Assembly (NCBI RefSeq): GCF_023053635.1
Contig: NC_086172.1
Location: forward strand, 22,411,501-22,475,500
Reading direction: 5' to 3'
Length of the DNA stretch: 64,000 nt
Source of the DNA: Elgaria multicarinata webbii
Taxonomy: Eukaryota; Chordata; Lepidosauria; Squamata; Anguidae
The position numbers and the translations under genes were made by a program. Positions 1 to 14,800 of this stretch are shown here, piece after piece. Within the stretch, counting starts at the first letter, position 1, and the number at the start of each line of letters is the position of its first letter. The notes under the pieces are model-generated. The model did no database searches and was not told the origin of the DNA. It was given only the letters and a program-made list of their open reading frames with translations.

Positions 1-1037
1 CAAAATTCTTCTTCAGGGATTTGTCCCTCATCTAGGGTACTTCCAGACCAAGCTTTCGTTGTGCTGTTACCCTGCCTCAAGCTTGGAATTTTACAGGGGA
101 GCTGCACAATACCTTTTGATTGTCAGTATTAGGAGATTTATTTATTTATTTATTTATTACATTTCTATACCGCCCAATAGCCGAAGCTCTCTGGGCGGTT
201 CACAAAAATTAAAAATTACTTGTAACTGCTTTGATTGTGAGCGTGACAAGAAGCTTAATTACTTCACATGTGGTAATTATTTCACATGTGTGGCGCAATC
301 CTGGGTATGTTTACTTAGAACTGAGTCCTGCTGTATTCAATGGGGCTTACTCCTTGAGTCTGTTTAGTAATGTAGCCCAAGTAACCTTGAGTATGTAGCC
401 TCCTGGGGCGGTAACAGGGCAAATGTTGACACATTTCTCAATTCACTTGATAACTGAATGGACATGCATAGGCTGTTCTTGTGGGTAGTTATTAGGGTCA
501 TACATCTCTGAGTGTTGGGACACCCTCCCTGCTTCTTTGTGGGCGGTCGTCTGAGGGACCACGGCCCTCACAAGGCAAGATGGCAGCTAGCTGAGGTGTC
601 ACACGCTGGCCCCATTAGGGTAGCCTTTGTTCCCCCCCCCTCTCCCGCAGTGTTCGAGTAGGGCTGAAGGGGGGCGGCAGCGAGAGGTGGGCCAGTCTAT
701 TTCAGTTTGGGTGACTGTCTTCTGACTGAGCCCCATCACCCGCTTGGTGTTTAAGTGGGCGACTCGAAACATGCCTCTATGTGCGTATAAGAAATCAGCC
801 AGCTGACTGTTCACGAGGGGCAACCTCCACAGGAGTGACAGGTTGATACATCTTCTCCACTTCACGCGACTGGGTGAACAACTTAGGCGGCACGTCATGT
901 TCCTCCGCGTGCCTCCTCCGTGTGACTAACACACTTCATTCTGCTTTTGTGTTCTCGCACTCAACGCGAGCACTCAGCTTTTTGCCTGGAAGTATCCTAG
1001 TCTATGCTTAATGAGCACATCTTTCTAAAGAATGATG

Positions 1038-1086
<49 letters not shown>

Positions 1087-2957
1087 TGGGATGAATTCTC
1101 TTCCCAGATAATGATGGACGTTAAAACATTTTAAAGTGAATGAACATGAAAACCACAGATTTGCACATTTGTATGCTTCATATAATTCCCATTGCTCCAT
1201 TGTACTGACAAGGTTTTCTGTTTGAAATGAACATAGCACGTTTTCTTTTACTGAGTCAGACCACGGTTCCATCTAGTCCACTCCAACAGGCCACAGCTCT
1301 CTGAGCTGTTTCCCATCACCTGCCATCGGAGATCCCTTTAAATGGAAGCACTAGAGACTGAAACGTGCATATTCTGAAGGCAAAGCTTATATTCTGCCAC
1401 CAACCCAGTGGCCCCAACAAATTAGAAAGAAAATCTAGAAATGGACGAGGAGCTTCACCACAAATGAAAGACTAATGGCTCCTAGTGGCTGAATCATCAA
1501 TTTGAGATCACCAGCAAAGAGCAAACAGTATCTATGATGGATGTAACCACTATGGAATCCAATGAAAGAGTGGGTACATCTGAACATTTGAAGCAGAATT
1601 TTGGTGGGTTAAACTTTGTTTGGGATTATGAACATGTACCCAATAATCCTCCCCAAAAGAGCAGAGTGTCATTAACTGTATGACACAAGGATTTAAAATA
1701 TGACATGCAAGACCTTAGTCCCAAAACCCCTTCCACTAAAACTGCTAGTACCACAGTGCTCATGTGACTTTATCATACTTATTTTTAAGCATGGGCTGAA
1801 ACCAATAGAAGTTGCTTATAAACAGCAGAAGTGTTCATTGTTTCCTGGAACACAGCAGAAAACATACGTCTCCTGAAAATAGTCATGGGTTAGAAAAAGC
1901 AGCTAACTCCTGTCCAAGGCAGTGGGACTTAACCAACGCACATGTGTAAGATTCCGTTGAAGATTTCTCCAGTGAAATGTTGCCACCTCTTTACAATCTC
2001 GTTTGGACTTGCTAACAAAATATCCATTAAACTGATACCCGATACTTCTTGTTATTTAGGTGGGAGATCTGTGTCCCTGCTATAGGGGATGCCATCTCTC
2101 AGCAGAGCAACGGTTCCCTACCGTTGTGCATGGCGGAAAGGAATCCTGAGCAAGCTTTGCTTTGGGGAGAAGGGGCAATAGGAGGACGGGCGCATTCCTT
2201 GTAAAAGATGATGGCTATATGGAACCTCAGGTTTACATGCAATATGCTGCAGAGGCTTTTGCCTTCGTGTCCTACTGAAAGCTTCATCACACCAACCCAT
2301 TTCCCTTGAATTATCCCATAGTGTTTGAAAGCTGTTGTTGTATTTAGTTTATCACACCCCGGGTGGCGGCAGCAGCCCCTCCGCTTTTTCTGTGCGCATT
2401 TCTACTCGAGAGTAAGCACACACACCACACACACTAGCAAACAGAACTTCAAAAGAGCTTACTATTGCTGTGACTGGCAGGGATAGGATTGAGCTGTTAG
2501 CATCTTTACTAACAAAAGTAAGCGCCTTCCTGAGTGCCAGAACACTTACTTTTCAGTATGGAGGGTTCTCCTGCACTCGCTTGGGGGCTGCGCTTGCTTG
2601 GCGGATGGGCGACTCTGCTCTCGTCATCCTTCTGCGCCCCCAGTGGCCGCCTGGAGAACAACAAAAGATTCGCACAAAAGATGATCCAAAATACCTCGCT
2701 TTTTGGGGGGATAAAGCACAATCAAAGCAGGACACATCGGAGTACTTCGTTCTAACAGCAGATTAAAAGGTAGAAAACATGGGAGTCCTTGGCATGCAAT
2801 TCGCAGTGATTGCACAATATAATGCTGGTGTGATAGAGCTCTGACCTTTTGTGGGAAACAGAATCTGGGGTAGGTGAACCTCTGGCCTGATCCAGCGGGG
2901 CTCTTCTTAAGTTCTTACCAGTTTGTTCATTCATCTTTCTTTGGCTATCTTCAACAG
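1..2957 (+). other. MDH1B intron sequence before the first visible exon
   Basis: No further MDH1B exon was recognised here. The stretch holds a minus-strand repeat tail (133-212), a (TA)n run, a copy of the unclassified family (2685-2840) and an L3-like 3' end (2835-2921). About 600-960 and 1090-2330 contain nothing I can name. Confidence 0.6.
1038..1084. repeat. (TA)n microsatellite
   Basis: More than 20 uninterrupted TA units in an MDH1B intron. Confidence 0.95.
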
Positions 2958-5900
2958 GAATAAAAAATCTCATCGTCTGGGGTAACATCAGTGGGGGTAG
3001 CTTTGTTGATCTGAGTAAGACAGAGCTCTATAGATATGACGGTGCCATCTGGGGTCCCCCAAGCTTTTTCCGCCCTTTGTTGGACGTGCTGTTTGATCGG
3101 TATGTTTTGAGATACTTACACTTACACCTATGTTTTGCTTTCTATTAGCTTTTATGTAGTTCTTGAAGCACTATAGAAACATAAAGCACTTGTATAATGT
3201 GTTTGCGCCTTATGAATCTACTGAAGTACATTAGCAATGTTTGCATTTTGCTATCTTGAAATCTACTTAAAAATACATTTTGGCCATATGTTGGTGTGTG
3301 AAAAATCCTGAACAAACAAGGGCTTGCCAAATGTAGTATTGTATTAAGAAGTAGACACATGAGTCTTTTCAGGGCTAAATCAAAGATAAAATTCCCCAAA
3401 TGTAATTCAATCAGGATTTTGTGGCTGGCTTTAATACAGCAAGGTTTTTCTCTACCTGTCTTTAAAATTGCATCGGAACACCAACTGTTAAAAATAATAA
3501 TGGAGCACCTAAAGTGAAGAGCAGAGAAGGTGTGCAAGTTTTTTTTTTTTCAAAATTAAAGCATCCTTTCCACCACCAGGGAGAGCTCTGCTACAAATTA
3601 AAGCTTCCCTCCAGTGAAGGAAAGGAAGGAAAGGAACCTCTCGTGCAAGCACTGAGTCATTGCTAACTCTTGGAGGGAGGGACGCCAGCTTTCGCTGACA
3701 TTTTCTTGGCAGGCCTTATAGCGGGGTGGTTTGCCGTTGCCTTCCCCGGCCATTATTACCTTTCCCCCAGCTAACTGGGTACTCATTTTACCAACCTCGG
3801 GAGGATGGAAGGCCGAGTCGACTCGAGCTGGCTGCCTGAAACCAGCTTCCGCTGGGATCGAACTCAGGCCGTGGGGAGAGTTTCAGCTGCAGAAACTGCT
3901 GCCTTACCGCTCTGCGCCACATGAGGCTCATGTGAACCTATGTGAAATGTTGCTAGTCCTGATAGCTATGTGCTACCTCTGTATCAGAGGCAGTAAGCAT
4001 ATATACACCACTTGCCTATATACACCTTTAAGCCTATATACCTGGGCAGGAGGATTCTGTTGCACCTGTGTCCTGCTTGTGGGTTCCTGGAGCTCCACCA
4101 CACCTGCACGTTTGCCCAGGTTTACCCTCAGATTATCTACCCTTGTTTCCATAGCGTGGGAAAGCCTGATCAACTTACACCTTTGCGCTTTTACGTTTCA
4201 TCCATCTTTACACCTCTCCTCTCCTGCGCACCAGCCTATCACTGTTCTTCCGTTGAGATGCACATCCCCCCTCCAGAGCTCCTTTGTACCTCCCCCTACA
4301 GTTCATTAGTTGGTGGTAGTTGGACACCTCATCCTCCCTACGTGGTTAACGCCCGTTCCCCTCACCCTGCCTGGAGGCTTTGGAACATGAACATACTAAA
4401 GTCAGATGCAGGCTTACCTTTGAGCAAACACCATTGAACAGAGAGAGACTTACTTCTGAGTAAACAGAAGTAAGATCTCAGAAGTAAGCATGGGATTGCA
4501 GAGCACTTCTTTCCAGTTTGCTGTTTTAAGACTTAAAAAAACAAAGCTTCTGAGTGACCACACTATTAAAAATCAGTTCTATATGTGTTTACTCAGAAGT
4601 TAGTCTCTCTCTGTTCAATGGGGTTTACTCAAAGGTAAGCCTGCGTGTGATTTTAGTACTACTGGGATGTAAATGCTGTTGAAATCAATGGGATTTACTT
4701 TTGAGTAAGGGAACCAGAGGATCTATAGATTATGAACTCGAAGATGCACAGCTTCGCATAATCAAAGCCATGGAAGATCGATCCTTCAGACTTGTACACT
4801 ACCAGGAAAAGGGTTTTGGGGGATTTGAAAACTCATAAAAAATCAAGGGGTGACCCAATCTGATTCAACTTGGCATGCTGAAGAGCTATCACTGTACCAA
4901 TTTTGATCTCTTTAAAAATAAGGGCGCTGCTAGCAAGGAGGGTGCATTTTCCACATTTCTTTTAAGGTGAAAATGCCTACTCAGGAGTAAGCACATAGAG
5001 TTGAATGGGACCTCTTCTTGTTCCTGAGGGACTGCTTATAACCCACATGCAAGTTTAATCCATAGATTAATTGATTAATCAACTAAAACTCCTATCAGCT
5101 GCCACTGGAGGTTGCATAGTGTTGCGAGAGGTAGAGCAAGAGAGGCAGGTGGAGGGAGGGGGAGAGAGGGAAAGGGGAGAGTTGAGGAGAGAAGCTACGC
5201 AGCCAGCCCAGTCCAGCTTACCACCTTGGTGGAGAAACCAGCCCAGAGAGCATGCCAGATAGCCTCTCCCAACCTCCTAGGGAATGAAGGTGAGGAACCC
5301 TCTCCCTCACTCCCACCTGCCTTTATAATGTCACCAGTGCATCCTCCTTTCGCTTCCCCACCCGCCCAAAGCAAGTCATGAAGCAAAGGTGGACAAACGA
5401 AAGTACAATAGACCGTTCTTTCGTTCAACCCAGCAGCCAGGAAGCAGGAGGAGGAAAGGATTTGAATTGGAATTTATAAACACCCACTGGAGAAAAGGCA
5501 ATCCCTCTCTTTTGTTATCAGTACCGCCCCTTGAAAACATGCCCACAGAACATTGGATTGAAAACGATGGATGAAAATGCACGTTGAGGGTAGCGTGTTG
5601 TCCTTTTGATTTACCGGAAGAACCAGACTTTCCCCGCACCAAAAAACAGCGCTAAGTGGGGGGGGGGGAGTGAGGGCAGGACATGGGTGATGTCATCTGA
5701 GTCCTTTGCACACAACCCACGTCGACAGGGGGCTGTAATGCTGGTGTGATGGAGCCCCTGGTCAGCAACTGGTTGGCCACTATGCGAGCAGAGTGGACTC
5801 TTGGTGTGATCCAGCATGGCTCTTCTTATGTTCTTAAGGAAACAGCATCATTACCTAAAATGTGGTAGTTTGCTTTAAAGTTATTAAGATGAAGAAGCTA

Positions 5901-8900
5901 AATAAACGGGTTGCTTCCAGTGCTCTTTTAAAGTCAATCCACATGGGACTTTTGAAACACATATTTCCATCAAAAATGTTTGTAAGTACTGGTTACTATG
6001 AATGAATGAGTTGTTTACTATGGTCACAGACCAATACAACTTTTTATACAAAAGAAAGATTTTGTCCTGAAATACATCTGAAGTTGAAAGTTGCTTTTTT
6101 GTTTTTAAGTATTTTGACCAATGTCTCCCACACATGGTTGCCACTTTCCAACCTGGGGACTCCACTGTTATATTTATTTATTTATTTATTACGTTTATAT
6201 CCCACTTTTTTTCCTCCAAGAAACCCAAGGTGGCGTACATAATCCTCCTCTCCATTTTATCCTCACAACAACCACTCTAAGAGGTAGGCTAGAGAGTCTG
6301 TGATTGGCCCAAAGTCACCCAGTGAACTTTCATGGCCAAGTGGTGACTAGAACCCGGATCACTCAACTTCCAGTCTAACACTCTAGCCACTACGTCGCAC
6401 TGGATCACTTTTACATTCAGATCTGCTGCTGAATTAGAAAATGAGGGGGCTACACCTTCTCCAGTCCATTCGCTTCGCCTATATTCCATGATCTTTTCCA
6501 CAAGCATTATGGCACACTTGAGGTCCTGCAGTAGATGGAGGAGAAAAGCAGACCACAGAACCAGAGGGAAAATGGCTGGGAGAAGACGTGGTTGCCTCAT
6601 GTCTCAATTCAGCAGCAGACTAAAGGAATTTCCAGGTGGCAGCCTGCCTGAGGGACATTTTTTAGTTCCTGTAGGTGGAGGGGTACAAAATTGAGGGACA
6701 TTTTGTCCCAACTACTCCATTGCAAATCTTACTGAAGAGATTGTGGTGGCATATTAGGCTGGGAATCTGAGATTTGAACCTCTTGAAAAAGGTCCTTGTT
6801 AATAGTTTGGGATATATATTTTTTTAATAGAAAACAATCTTTTACTGTAGTTTTCTTTATTTGCACGTAAGAAAAGCTCTCCTTTTTCATTGACAGTGAA
6901 TGGATGCGTACTGAATTTTTGGTTGCACTGAGTTTACTGAGTTCTTGGGGGACTCATTGCTTAGGCATGGCGCCTGCACATGTCATTGCTACTCTGCTGG
7001 GATACTGGTACCAGGATTCCCCGCCAGGAGAGATGGTCTCTCTGGGAGTAATCAGTGAAGGTAAATTTTGTCCTTTAGTCAAGTACTTACGAAATGCTTC
7101 TCTATCTCTTCTACACTAGAGGCCATGGAAAAGATTTGTATTTTTCTATCCCAATTAAAACCTTTAGAGATGATACTGTACCTTGGCTGGATTTTGCCCT
7201 TAATATTCTGAATGGGAATACAGAAGAAAAGCCACATTTATGAAAGTTTTTTTGGTGGGGGCGGGGGTGTTTGTTTTTAAGAAGTAGGTCATTAAGCCAA
7301 CTTTCTGCCTTTAATATATTACTTTATCCCCTTTTTCCAGTAGAGAACATAGACAATACAATGGAAAAGGGGGATATCCATCAGCAATGTCAAAATCACA
7401 CATTGAAATGAAATTACAATGCTTCAGAACCCAATTTGTCTGCCCAACCTGTCCCTCCTCAAATCATGACTCTATTTTTGCTCCCTGGTTTTGTTTTTGG
7501 TGAAGGGGAATGTTGGGCCCAACATTTGCACAAACAGGAATGTATGCAAATGTCTCTGTAATATTTTTTTTTAAAAAAATTGGTTTTTGTTGGTTTTTCA
7601 CAGTTGTGCAAGTGAGTACTTGGGGTTGTCAAAATACATTTAGCCTTGCCTTGTCTATTGCCTTGTATGTTTCAGCTGTCACAGGTAAGGGACTACAGTA
7701 TGACACATACAAGATAATGCTGCATATGTGCTGTTTTGGCAGATGAGAGGAAAAGGCCACCTGATCGCCCCCTTAGCAAGGTGATCTCCAGAGTTTTAAG
7801 TTTGGAACTAACACTTGGGGGGGGGTGCTATTTCCATTCCACACTTACTTGAGTCTCCAGCAAGTACTTTTTAAAAAGATCTAGGGTCCATTCCCTTTTC
7901 ACAGTTCCCATTCGCAGTAACTATGGCAGCAACTGTTTTGATTGGGAGCTGCGAAAATAAGTCACCCTGCCAGAAGTGGTTCAGATTTGGATGACACGAC
8001 AACCCTCCATGGGTTGTTTCAGACAACAGCCCATTATGGGTTGCCGCGTCATGTGAATCCACTAAGTCTCTGACAGTCCCTGTCACTGATACGAAAGGAG
8101 TGAGTCCCTATTTATGTAGGAGGTTTGGGTTGTTTTCAAAGCTGTCCATCTGCCCACAGAATGGATACTGCTGGCAGAATGAATTTCCTGCCCCCCCTGT
8201 GCCCCCAAATCTGCTCAAGAAGACTGAGGGTCCCTCCAGAGCAGATTTGGGGGGCACAGAAGGGTGAAGCCGGGAGGAAAGCAGGAGAAGTCACATTATA
8301 CAAGTGGATTCCTATTTATGTGATGTTGAATATAGCCCAGTGTATGCCACAGGGTGGTGCTTGTGTTCCCGTGGATTGAGCTAAATGTCTGAATTTGACC
8401 TTGAGGTGATGTTAACAGGATTATTTAGTAAATACCACATTGTGCTATTGCATGAAGAGGTACATCCAGAAATATTTCTGTAAGCTCTATATCTGAAAGA
8501 TCTAGCTGTAAGTTCTCTATCACTTTTTATACCTCTGATTTTTAAAATATAAAAATGTGACAAAACCAAGATTGCAGTAAGATTCATTGCATGATTTGTA
8601 TCTAAATTTCTAATACCTCTTGAAGTAATCTGAGAAATATTGTAATACCCTCCAGACTATATAAATGTAGTTGTGACTTGACAAAGAACCCAAAGAAATC
8701 CTTGCTCCTGGTCATGGTAATAGCTCACCTTCATGCCCTTCCTCCTCATGGCTTTTAGACATGGATGCCTCCATATGTTCCACACTTTTCCATTCAGCAT
8801 CTAAATTGATCCCCAGAGAGGGGGGCATTTTCTGCTTCATTTCTTAAGCTAGACAAGGGTGCTTCAAGAGGAGGGCTCCTAGGGTAAAATCCAAAATGTC

Positions 8901-11819
8901 CTACTTAGAGTAGTCCCATTGAAATGAATGGGACTTCAGTCAGGCATGACTAACTTAAATGAATCTGTTCTAAATAGGACATGTTGGATTTTACCTCTTG
9001 CATTAGCCATCAGAAGGCATCGTGCCACAATTCTGTATTTTTGCTTAATGTTTTTTTTGGGAAAACATGGGAGGGTTATGAGCGGAGGATATTGTCATGT
9101 GGAACTCCCCCCTTCCCCGAAAAATTCCAAGAACGAGGCAGCGTGTTGGTGTCATAAAAGCCTCCTCTGGAAGTTCCAAAGGCAGAATGGTGGGACGTGC
9201 TCCATATTCTTGTCATTCCTGGTTTTAATGTTAAAAGCGAGTATGTTATTTGTGGATGAAACACATTTTGGAGGAACTGTTTCTGTTCCTTAGGTCAGTT
9301 TGGGCTTCCTGAAGGGATTGTCTACTCCATGCCTGTACGGTTTGAGAATGGCAGCTGGAAGGTTTTTACAGAAATAGAAATTAATGAGAAAACTCAAGAA
9401 TACCTTCAGATTCTAGCCTGTGAGCTGATTCGGGTAACATCATATGCTTTCATGTCCTGTAATATTTATTCCAGGATTCTTCCTAATGGTTTTGGAGACA
9501 TTCCAAACAAGAGAATCCAGAGAGGTGGAGTAGGAATGGGCAAATCTATTAATTTTAATTTCTCTCAATTTCTCCTTTTCTAATCTTAAATTCTGTCTTG
9601 ACCATTGAGATTTTTAAAAAATTGCATAAAAATTCATAAGCATTTTTGCAGTTTCCTTAATATATACATTTTTGTATGCATTTTGCTATGTGTGTGTTTG
9701 AAAACAGTTTTCCTAGTATAATACTTTTTCTAATATATGAATTTTTGTATGTATTTTTAATTGGAAAACTCCATTTTAAAATTCAAATAAGTGCAAATTT
9801 TGAAGGACAACTGAATTTTAATTTATATAGGGGTTCAAAACTGCAAAAGTATGTAAATTCACATTAAAATGTGAACTGAATAAGTTTCTTTCCCATTCCT
9901 ACTATGAAGGCTCTATTTGAGATCAACTGAGCCCTTCCTAGTAATTTAAAATGAAATTGTACAGTTTAGTTACACTTAAGGTGCTCAATACTTGCTAGAT
10001 TTCATCTATTTAATTGGCTAGTTCACAGTTAGGCAGGTTATTGCATACAGGACACAAAATAATAAATTCCCACATCTGTATGGATGGCACAAACATGTAA
10101 TGTTCGAAGCAGTAACTCACAGTTCTAGAAAGTTACAAAATGCACATTAAGGGAGCAATCTGATGCATGTTTAGACAGAAAAAAGTCCTACAACTCCCAG
10201 CTACAATGGCTGGGGCATGCTGGAAATTATAGGACTTTTTTTGGCCTAAACATGCGTAGGATTGCACCCTAAAGATAAAGTTGCCCGCGAGTGAGCTCTG
10301 TGAGTTGCACATTTGGAGATTTTCACCAGCACAAAACCAGCAGAAGCATAATGCCCAAATTAGTCCATTCCCTTCAATTTCAGCAGATGTTGTAGTGCGC
10401 TTAGGATCAAAACTTTTAGGAAACGAATTAACTCCAGGACGGCATAGTGCTATTGTTGAGATTTCTGCTAAATTGTTCATTTCTTTCAATTTGCCATGTT
10501 CAGAATTTTGAAATGGGTGGAAAAAGAATATTTGAAACACGCTACTCTAAAGTTTTGAAAGGCTTGGCTATTTTCATGGCTCAGTCCCTAACACTTGTGG
10601 TATCAGCAGATAAATCCCGCACTAGCATAGTGGGGCTGTCTTCACGGCGCTGAGTTGGTGCCCCCACCCTCAGAAACCCTGCAATTTTACGCCTGTGCGG
10701 TGGCGTCGGGATTACCCGATGCCAAGGAAGGAGCATGTGGTTTCCAGTGGCCATCTGGGTATCAGAGCCGCCCCCACTCTCTTCCTGGTGGAAGGCAACC
10801 AATCACTGGCCCCACCTTCCAGCAGGGACTGCGCCCCAGATTGGCCCCAGAGCGACATGAGACAGCAGAAGAGCTGTACTGACCTCACTCCCATTGAAAA
10901 AGTTGGGTAAGTCCCCGATTTTTTCAATGTGCAGCTTCATGGGAAATCCCCACAGTAGCTGCAAAGCTGCACATACATCCTATATAGGTTTCCCCACATA
11001 AAAACAGCACCAGTGATAGTTTGGAAGCAATGCATTAACATTAAACAAGAGAAACAGATGTATATATATATATATATGTTGAAAAAAGGAATTTTTAGTT
11101 CTGTTTATCTGAATTTTTTATTAATCAGAATACACTTTTAAGGTGTATGTAATAGCTGTATCAACTAGAGCTGTTGTGTGCTAAATATTCTTTTCTCATG
11201 CAGGAAAAACAAGTTGCATTAGGTGAAGTAGCAGAAATGTATCCACAGAGACGAGGTAAAAATCAGCGGTAGAGTAAGAGTGCTTTCTACACAAATTGAA
11301 ACTTAAGACCAAGGGCCCTTCCACATGCTGTACTGAAGGCGCATGCATGCGCCCCAAGTACGACCCCAAAACGATAGTGTGTACTACAGCCAGAAGAAAC
11401 GGAGGAGGTGGCGGCTGGGGAATCCGGGCACGTCCTTCCGCGGAGGCGGAAGCCGAGCTCTCCGACCCGGGTCGCTCTTACCCAGGCAGCAGGAGGCCGG
11501 CGGGGAGGCGGTGGCGGCAAGGACGCGCCCGGATTCCCCAGCCGCCGCCTCTTCCGTCTCTTCTGGCTGTAGTACACACTATCGTTTTGGGGTCGTACTT
11601 GGGGCTCATGCATGCGCCTTCAGTACGGCGTGTGGAAGGCCCCCAAATTTAAAGTCATGCAATTTCAAGAAGTAGATTTTTAAACTGAACAAAAGGTGTG
11701 AATTGAGCATGTCTGGGGTTTAGCCACAGTTGAATAAAGTCTAATCATCACATCCATTACTAGATTCTTGGAATCTACTATAAGTCCAGTGTTGGGCCAT
11801 ACAATCTGAGTTACATTTA

Positions 11820-11876
<57 letters not shown>

Positions 11877-14800
11877 TATAGCACCATCAATGTACACTGA
11901 CTGGTAATGTCAAAAATGGTAAAAGATTGTTCCATCTCAAAATACAAAGAGATATCTGGGCCAGAATCCAGTATCAGAGGCAGTAAGCTGGGGAACATGG
12001 GTGGGACAGTGCTGTTGCACTCATGTCCTGCTTGTGGGTTTCTTGTCAGCAGCTAGTTGGACACTGTGTGAACAGAATGCTGGACTAGGTGAACCTTTGG
12101 TCTGATCCAGCATGGCTCCTCTTAAGTTTTTATGTTAACAGTGAAATTAATTGAATGAGCTTAAATGGTTTACATTTGTTTTTTCTTGCAAACAACAGCC
12201 CCTCAAATATACCGCATGGCAAATTGCTTTTGAAACTGGGGCGAGTTTCAAAAATAATTTGCGATACGACTCTTCAGAGCGGTATTAGGGGGAGTCAAAA
12301 TTTCACTGAGCTAGCAGAAAATTCTGTCTAAGCAGTTCTTTGGATCCCAGGCGTTGCTTTTCGTGGTTTACCATTTCTGCAGCTGTAGGGCCCCCCAAAT
12401 AAGAAGTTCATCAGTTTTTTCAAGCACCAGGTAAACTATGAAGTGCTGAATACAGTCCAGACCTGATTTAAAATGCAATCCTATCCAGGTCTACTCAGAA
12501 GTAAGTGGTTATAGGATTGCAGCTTTAACATCAAGCAACACTGAAGAACTGTTACAATACTTGGGCAGTATCCAATCTGTTCCATACAACAAGAACTAGC
12601 AGTTCAAGGAGCAGCCAGGAACAAGCAGAAACACTTCTATTCCAATACAAGGCAGTTCAGCAGAACTTGCAGAAGAAAGCTCTGCTGACCTGTCCCAATA
12701 CGGAAGCAAGTGTTCCCCTGTGTTTCCAGGGTTGCTTTTCGAACCACTGCTTTCCGTTGCTTGTGAGGTGGGTCCCACTTGCACAGCACAACACATTGAG
12801 CAGAAGTGCAGCAGCAGCATCGGACACTGCCCTTTGACTATATTCCTGGAGTTTACAGGCTCAAGTCATTCTTGAGATTATTTCTTGCATTTCCCCCCAA
12901 CCCCAATAGGCTTCTTCTAGACCTCAAAACCAAGATATAATGACCCAGTTGTTACCACATTTTACTTCACTTCAATCCATGTGTATTTAATGGTTCTTCA
13001 TTTTTGTGAACCACCCAGAGAGCTCCGGCTATTGGGCGGTATAGAAATGTAATAAATAAATAAATAAATAATAAAAATAGTATAGTTAAATGGCTGAACA
13101 TAGTCATTCTTTCTTACAGAAATTCGTGTGTCACACATTTCTTCAGTGGAAGATCAAGTCCCTGATGGTAGGACAAAGAAATATTTTAAGTGCATAATTT
13201 TACTGGAAAATACATTAACCTAACCCCAGATTTATTTTAGGATAGAAAAATACAAACAGCAGCAATGCACTCTGGTACTGAGAAGATGTATCACAATATT
13301 GAGCTTCCTTTATTTTAAATAGACTTTTTATGGCTCAGATGATGGTAGACATTCAAGTAGTAACAATTTGATAAAAAAATACATGAATGTGCCTTCTTCC
13401 CCCCACCCCACCCCATGCAAATTATGGTTCCTGCAGAATATTACAAATTTCTAGTTCCATACACGCACACACAAATGCAATGACAATCAACAACTCCACA
13501 CGGATTTCTTTTCCAAATGAGCTCACAATGTCTTTTATCTGTTATGGTCTAAAGATGGAGAAGTCAAAGCAATAAACTCTTCATTTAGCAATGTCAAAAA
13601 ACAAGATAGAACTTCCTGACTGTTAGAGCAGTGCGATAATGGAATCAGTTACCTAGGGAGGTTGTGGGCTCTCCCACACTAGAGGCCTTCAAGAGGCAGC
13701 TGGACAAGCATCTGTCGGGGATGTTTTAGGGTGGATTCCTGCATTGAGCAGGGGGTTGGACTCGATGGCCTTGTAGGCCCCTTCCAACTTTGCTATTCTA
13801 TGATTCTATATTGCCAGGTGCCTGAAAATCCTTTAATAAGGCTGACACATTTCGAAAAGTTGTTTCCTTCCTCAGGGGCTGCAAGTAAAATGTCATTGTA
13901 AAACATTATTGAGTTAAGAGCAGAGACACCACACTGACAACAAAGGTCCGCATAGTTAAAGCAATGGTATTCCCCGTAGTAACCTATGGCTGCGAGAGCT
14001 GGACCATAAGGAAGGCTGAGCGAAGGAAGATAGATGCTTTTGAACTGTGGTGTTGGAGGAAAATTCTGAGAGTGCAAGAAGATCAAACCAGTCCATACTC
14101 CAGGAAATAAAGCCAGACTGCTCACTTGAGGGAATGGTATTAAAGGCAAAACTGAAGTACTTTGGCCACATAATGAGAAGACAGGACACCCTGGAGAAGA
14201 TGCTGATGCTAGGGAAAGTGGAAGGCAAAAGGAAGAGGGGCTGACCAAGGGCAAGATGGATGGATGATATTCTGGAGGTGACAGACTTGACCTTGGGGGA
14301 GCTAGGGGTGGCAACGGCCGACAGAAAGCTCTGGCGTGGGCTGGTCCATGAAGTCACGAAGAATCGGAAGCGACTGAACGAATAAACAACAACAAAACCA
14401 TACTAAAAAATTGAGATATATTACTATGCTAAAATATATCCAAAGATATGCCACAATTAATTTTTACAAAGTCCCTATCCGTGAAAAGGGTGAGTTAAAT
14501 AATTAATATGCATAACAACCAGCCTGGATTACAAGTGCAGAAGGATTAGGTGATAGAACCCTGAGACGAGAGAGTGGACCGTATTGAAAAATGGGAATAC
14601 TGTTTTTGAATTCTCTCTCATGTTCAGGACCTGGCAGCACTTTCTGTAACTGACTGTGGAGCCCAGTAAAGATTGTCAGTATAGAAACTAGTGAACGTGA
14701 CAGCATTGCAAGACCAACTAAAGAATTTGGGAGGTTCCCCAGTGATTTCTACCACTACAGAAAGTGGTATCTTATGCTTGGCAATAGGGCAGAGCAAATG

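Noticed and set aside
3731-4437. Open frames of 192 and 141 codons
   Set aside because: The first is mostly a reverse Sauria SINE and the second an L3-like repeat; neither has protein-like sequence.
11287-11675. Similar 100-120-codon frames on both strands
   Set aside because: They mirror each other because the segment is a palindromic MITE.
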